Below, piece after piece: positions 63,171 to 64,000 of a stretch of 64,000 nt of DNA (its first letter is position 1; every line of letters starts with the position of its first letter). The notes below the pieces were generated by a model. It did not search any database and was not told the DNA's origin. It saw nothing but the letters and a program-made list of their open reading frames with translations. The stretch is from Hemibagrus wyckioides (taxonomy: Eukaryota > Chordata > Actinopteri > Siluriformes > Bagridae): positions 28,892,401-28,956,400 of the forward strand of contig NC_080716.1 of the NCBI RefSeq assembly GCF_019097595.1, in the 5' to 3' direction. Made by a program: the position numbers and the translations under genes.

Positions 63171-63616
63171 GCACTCGTTAAAAGCATAACGTCATAACGC
63201 CGATCAGATATCAGACTGTGTTTATTACAGGGAGAAATTGATTGTGCTAATATTTAGACCCCTGCTCATGGAGGACTTCCAGAGTCGTGTCCGATCCATT
63301 AGTTTTATATTTGCACACTTCGGAACAATACGAGCCCAACCGAAGGGATGTGGGAATGGTTAATTGTTGGCTTAGCTAGTTGTTTTTTCCCAAATTAGTC
63401 TAGAAATTGCTAAAATGCTGTTTATATGTACACACAGGAAACGCTTCTACATCAGCAGGCATTAAAATCCGTCTGTTATGGAAAGGAAATCTTATATCAG
63501 TAAAAGTCACTGGTGAGATTGGATAGTGGGGTCCAATCTGTGGCACTATTGAGAGGGAAAAAAAAGGGTTAGTACGGGTTAAAAATGGGTTTATGTTTTG
63601 ATGCGGCATCGTTTCT

Positions 63617-64000
<384 letters not shown>

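Overview
This looks like nuclear DNA of a ray-finned (teleost) fish. Genes are split into many short exons with GT-AG introns. Intergenic DNA is rich in simple repeats, there are several decayed Tc1-like transposon copies of a family common in fish, and the gene order nom1 - mnx1 - ube3c matches the vertebrate MNX1 locus. Some dispersed repeats remind me of catfish (siluriform) DNA, but that is recollection, not proof.

Layout: 1-1253 is a tetranucleotide (GAGT/GGAT) array. 1842-5013 (minus) is a TRIM-family gene with B-boxes, coiled coil and PRY-SPRY but no RING in the window. 5300-5656 is an inverted repeat. 6143-6566 is a Tc1-like remnant. 6914-17194 (plus) is complete nom1 in 12 coding exons, with Tc1-like and Tigger-like insertions in its introns. 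17195-27298 is intergenic and holds repeats and several repeat-poor blocks that look like regulatory DNA. 27299-31468 (minus) is complete mnx1 in three exons with a CCAAT/TATA-like promoter. 31630-38150 is its upstream region, with many microsatellites and further candidate regulatory blocks. 38160-60252 (plus) is ube3c: a probable untranslated first exon and 18 coding exons in the window, open at the right edge. The rest of the HECT domain, including the catalytic cysteine, lies beyond 64000.

How it fits together: nom1 (ribosome biogenesis) and ube3c (proteasome-associated ubiquitin ligase) are housekeeping genes flanking a developmental transcription factor, mnx1. In vertebrates this arrangement typically keeps bystander genes next to a developmental gene because its enhancers lie in their introns. 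Several ube3c introns and both mnx1 flanks contain repeat-free stretches with TAATTA/CAATTA-type motifs that fit this picture, but conservation could not be tested here.

I found no clearly new biological system. The most interesting leads are complementary (GT)n/(CA)n tracts flanking ube3c exons, a roughly 500-bp direct duplication of the ube3c promoter region into its first intron, and the RING-less but open TRIM gene.
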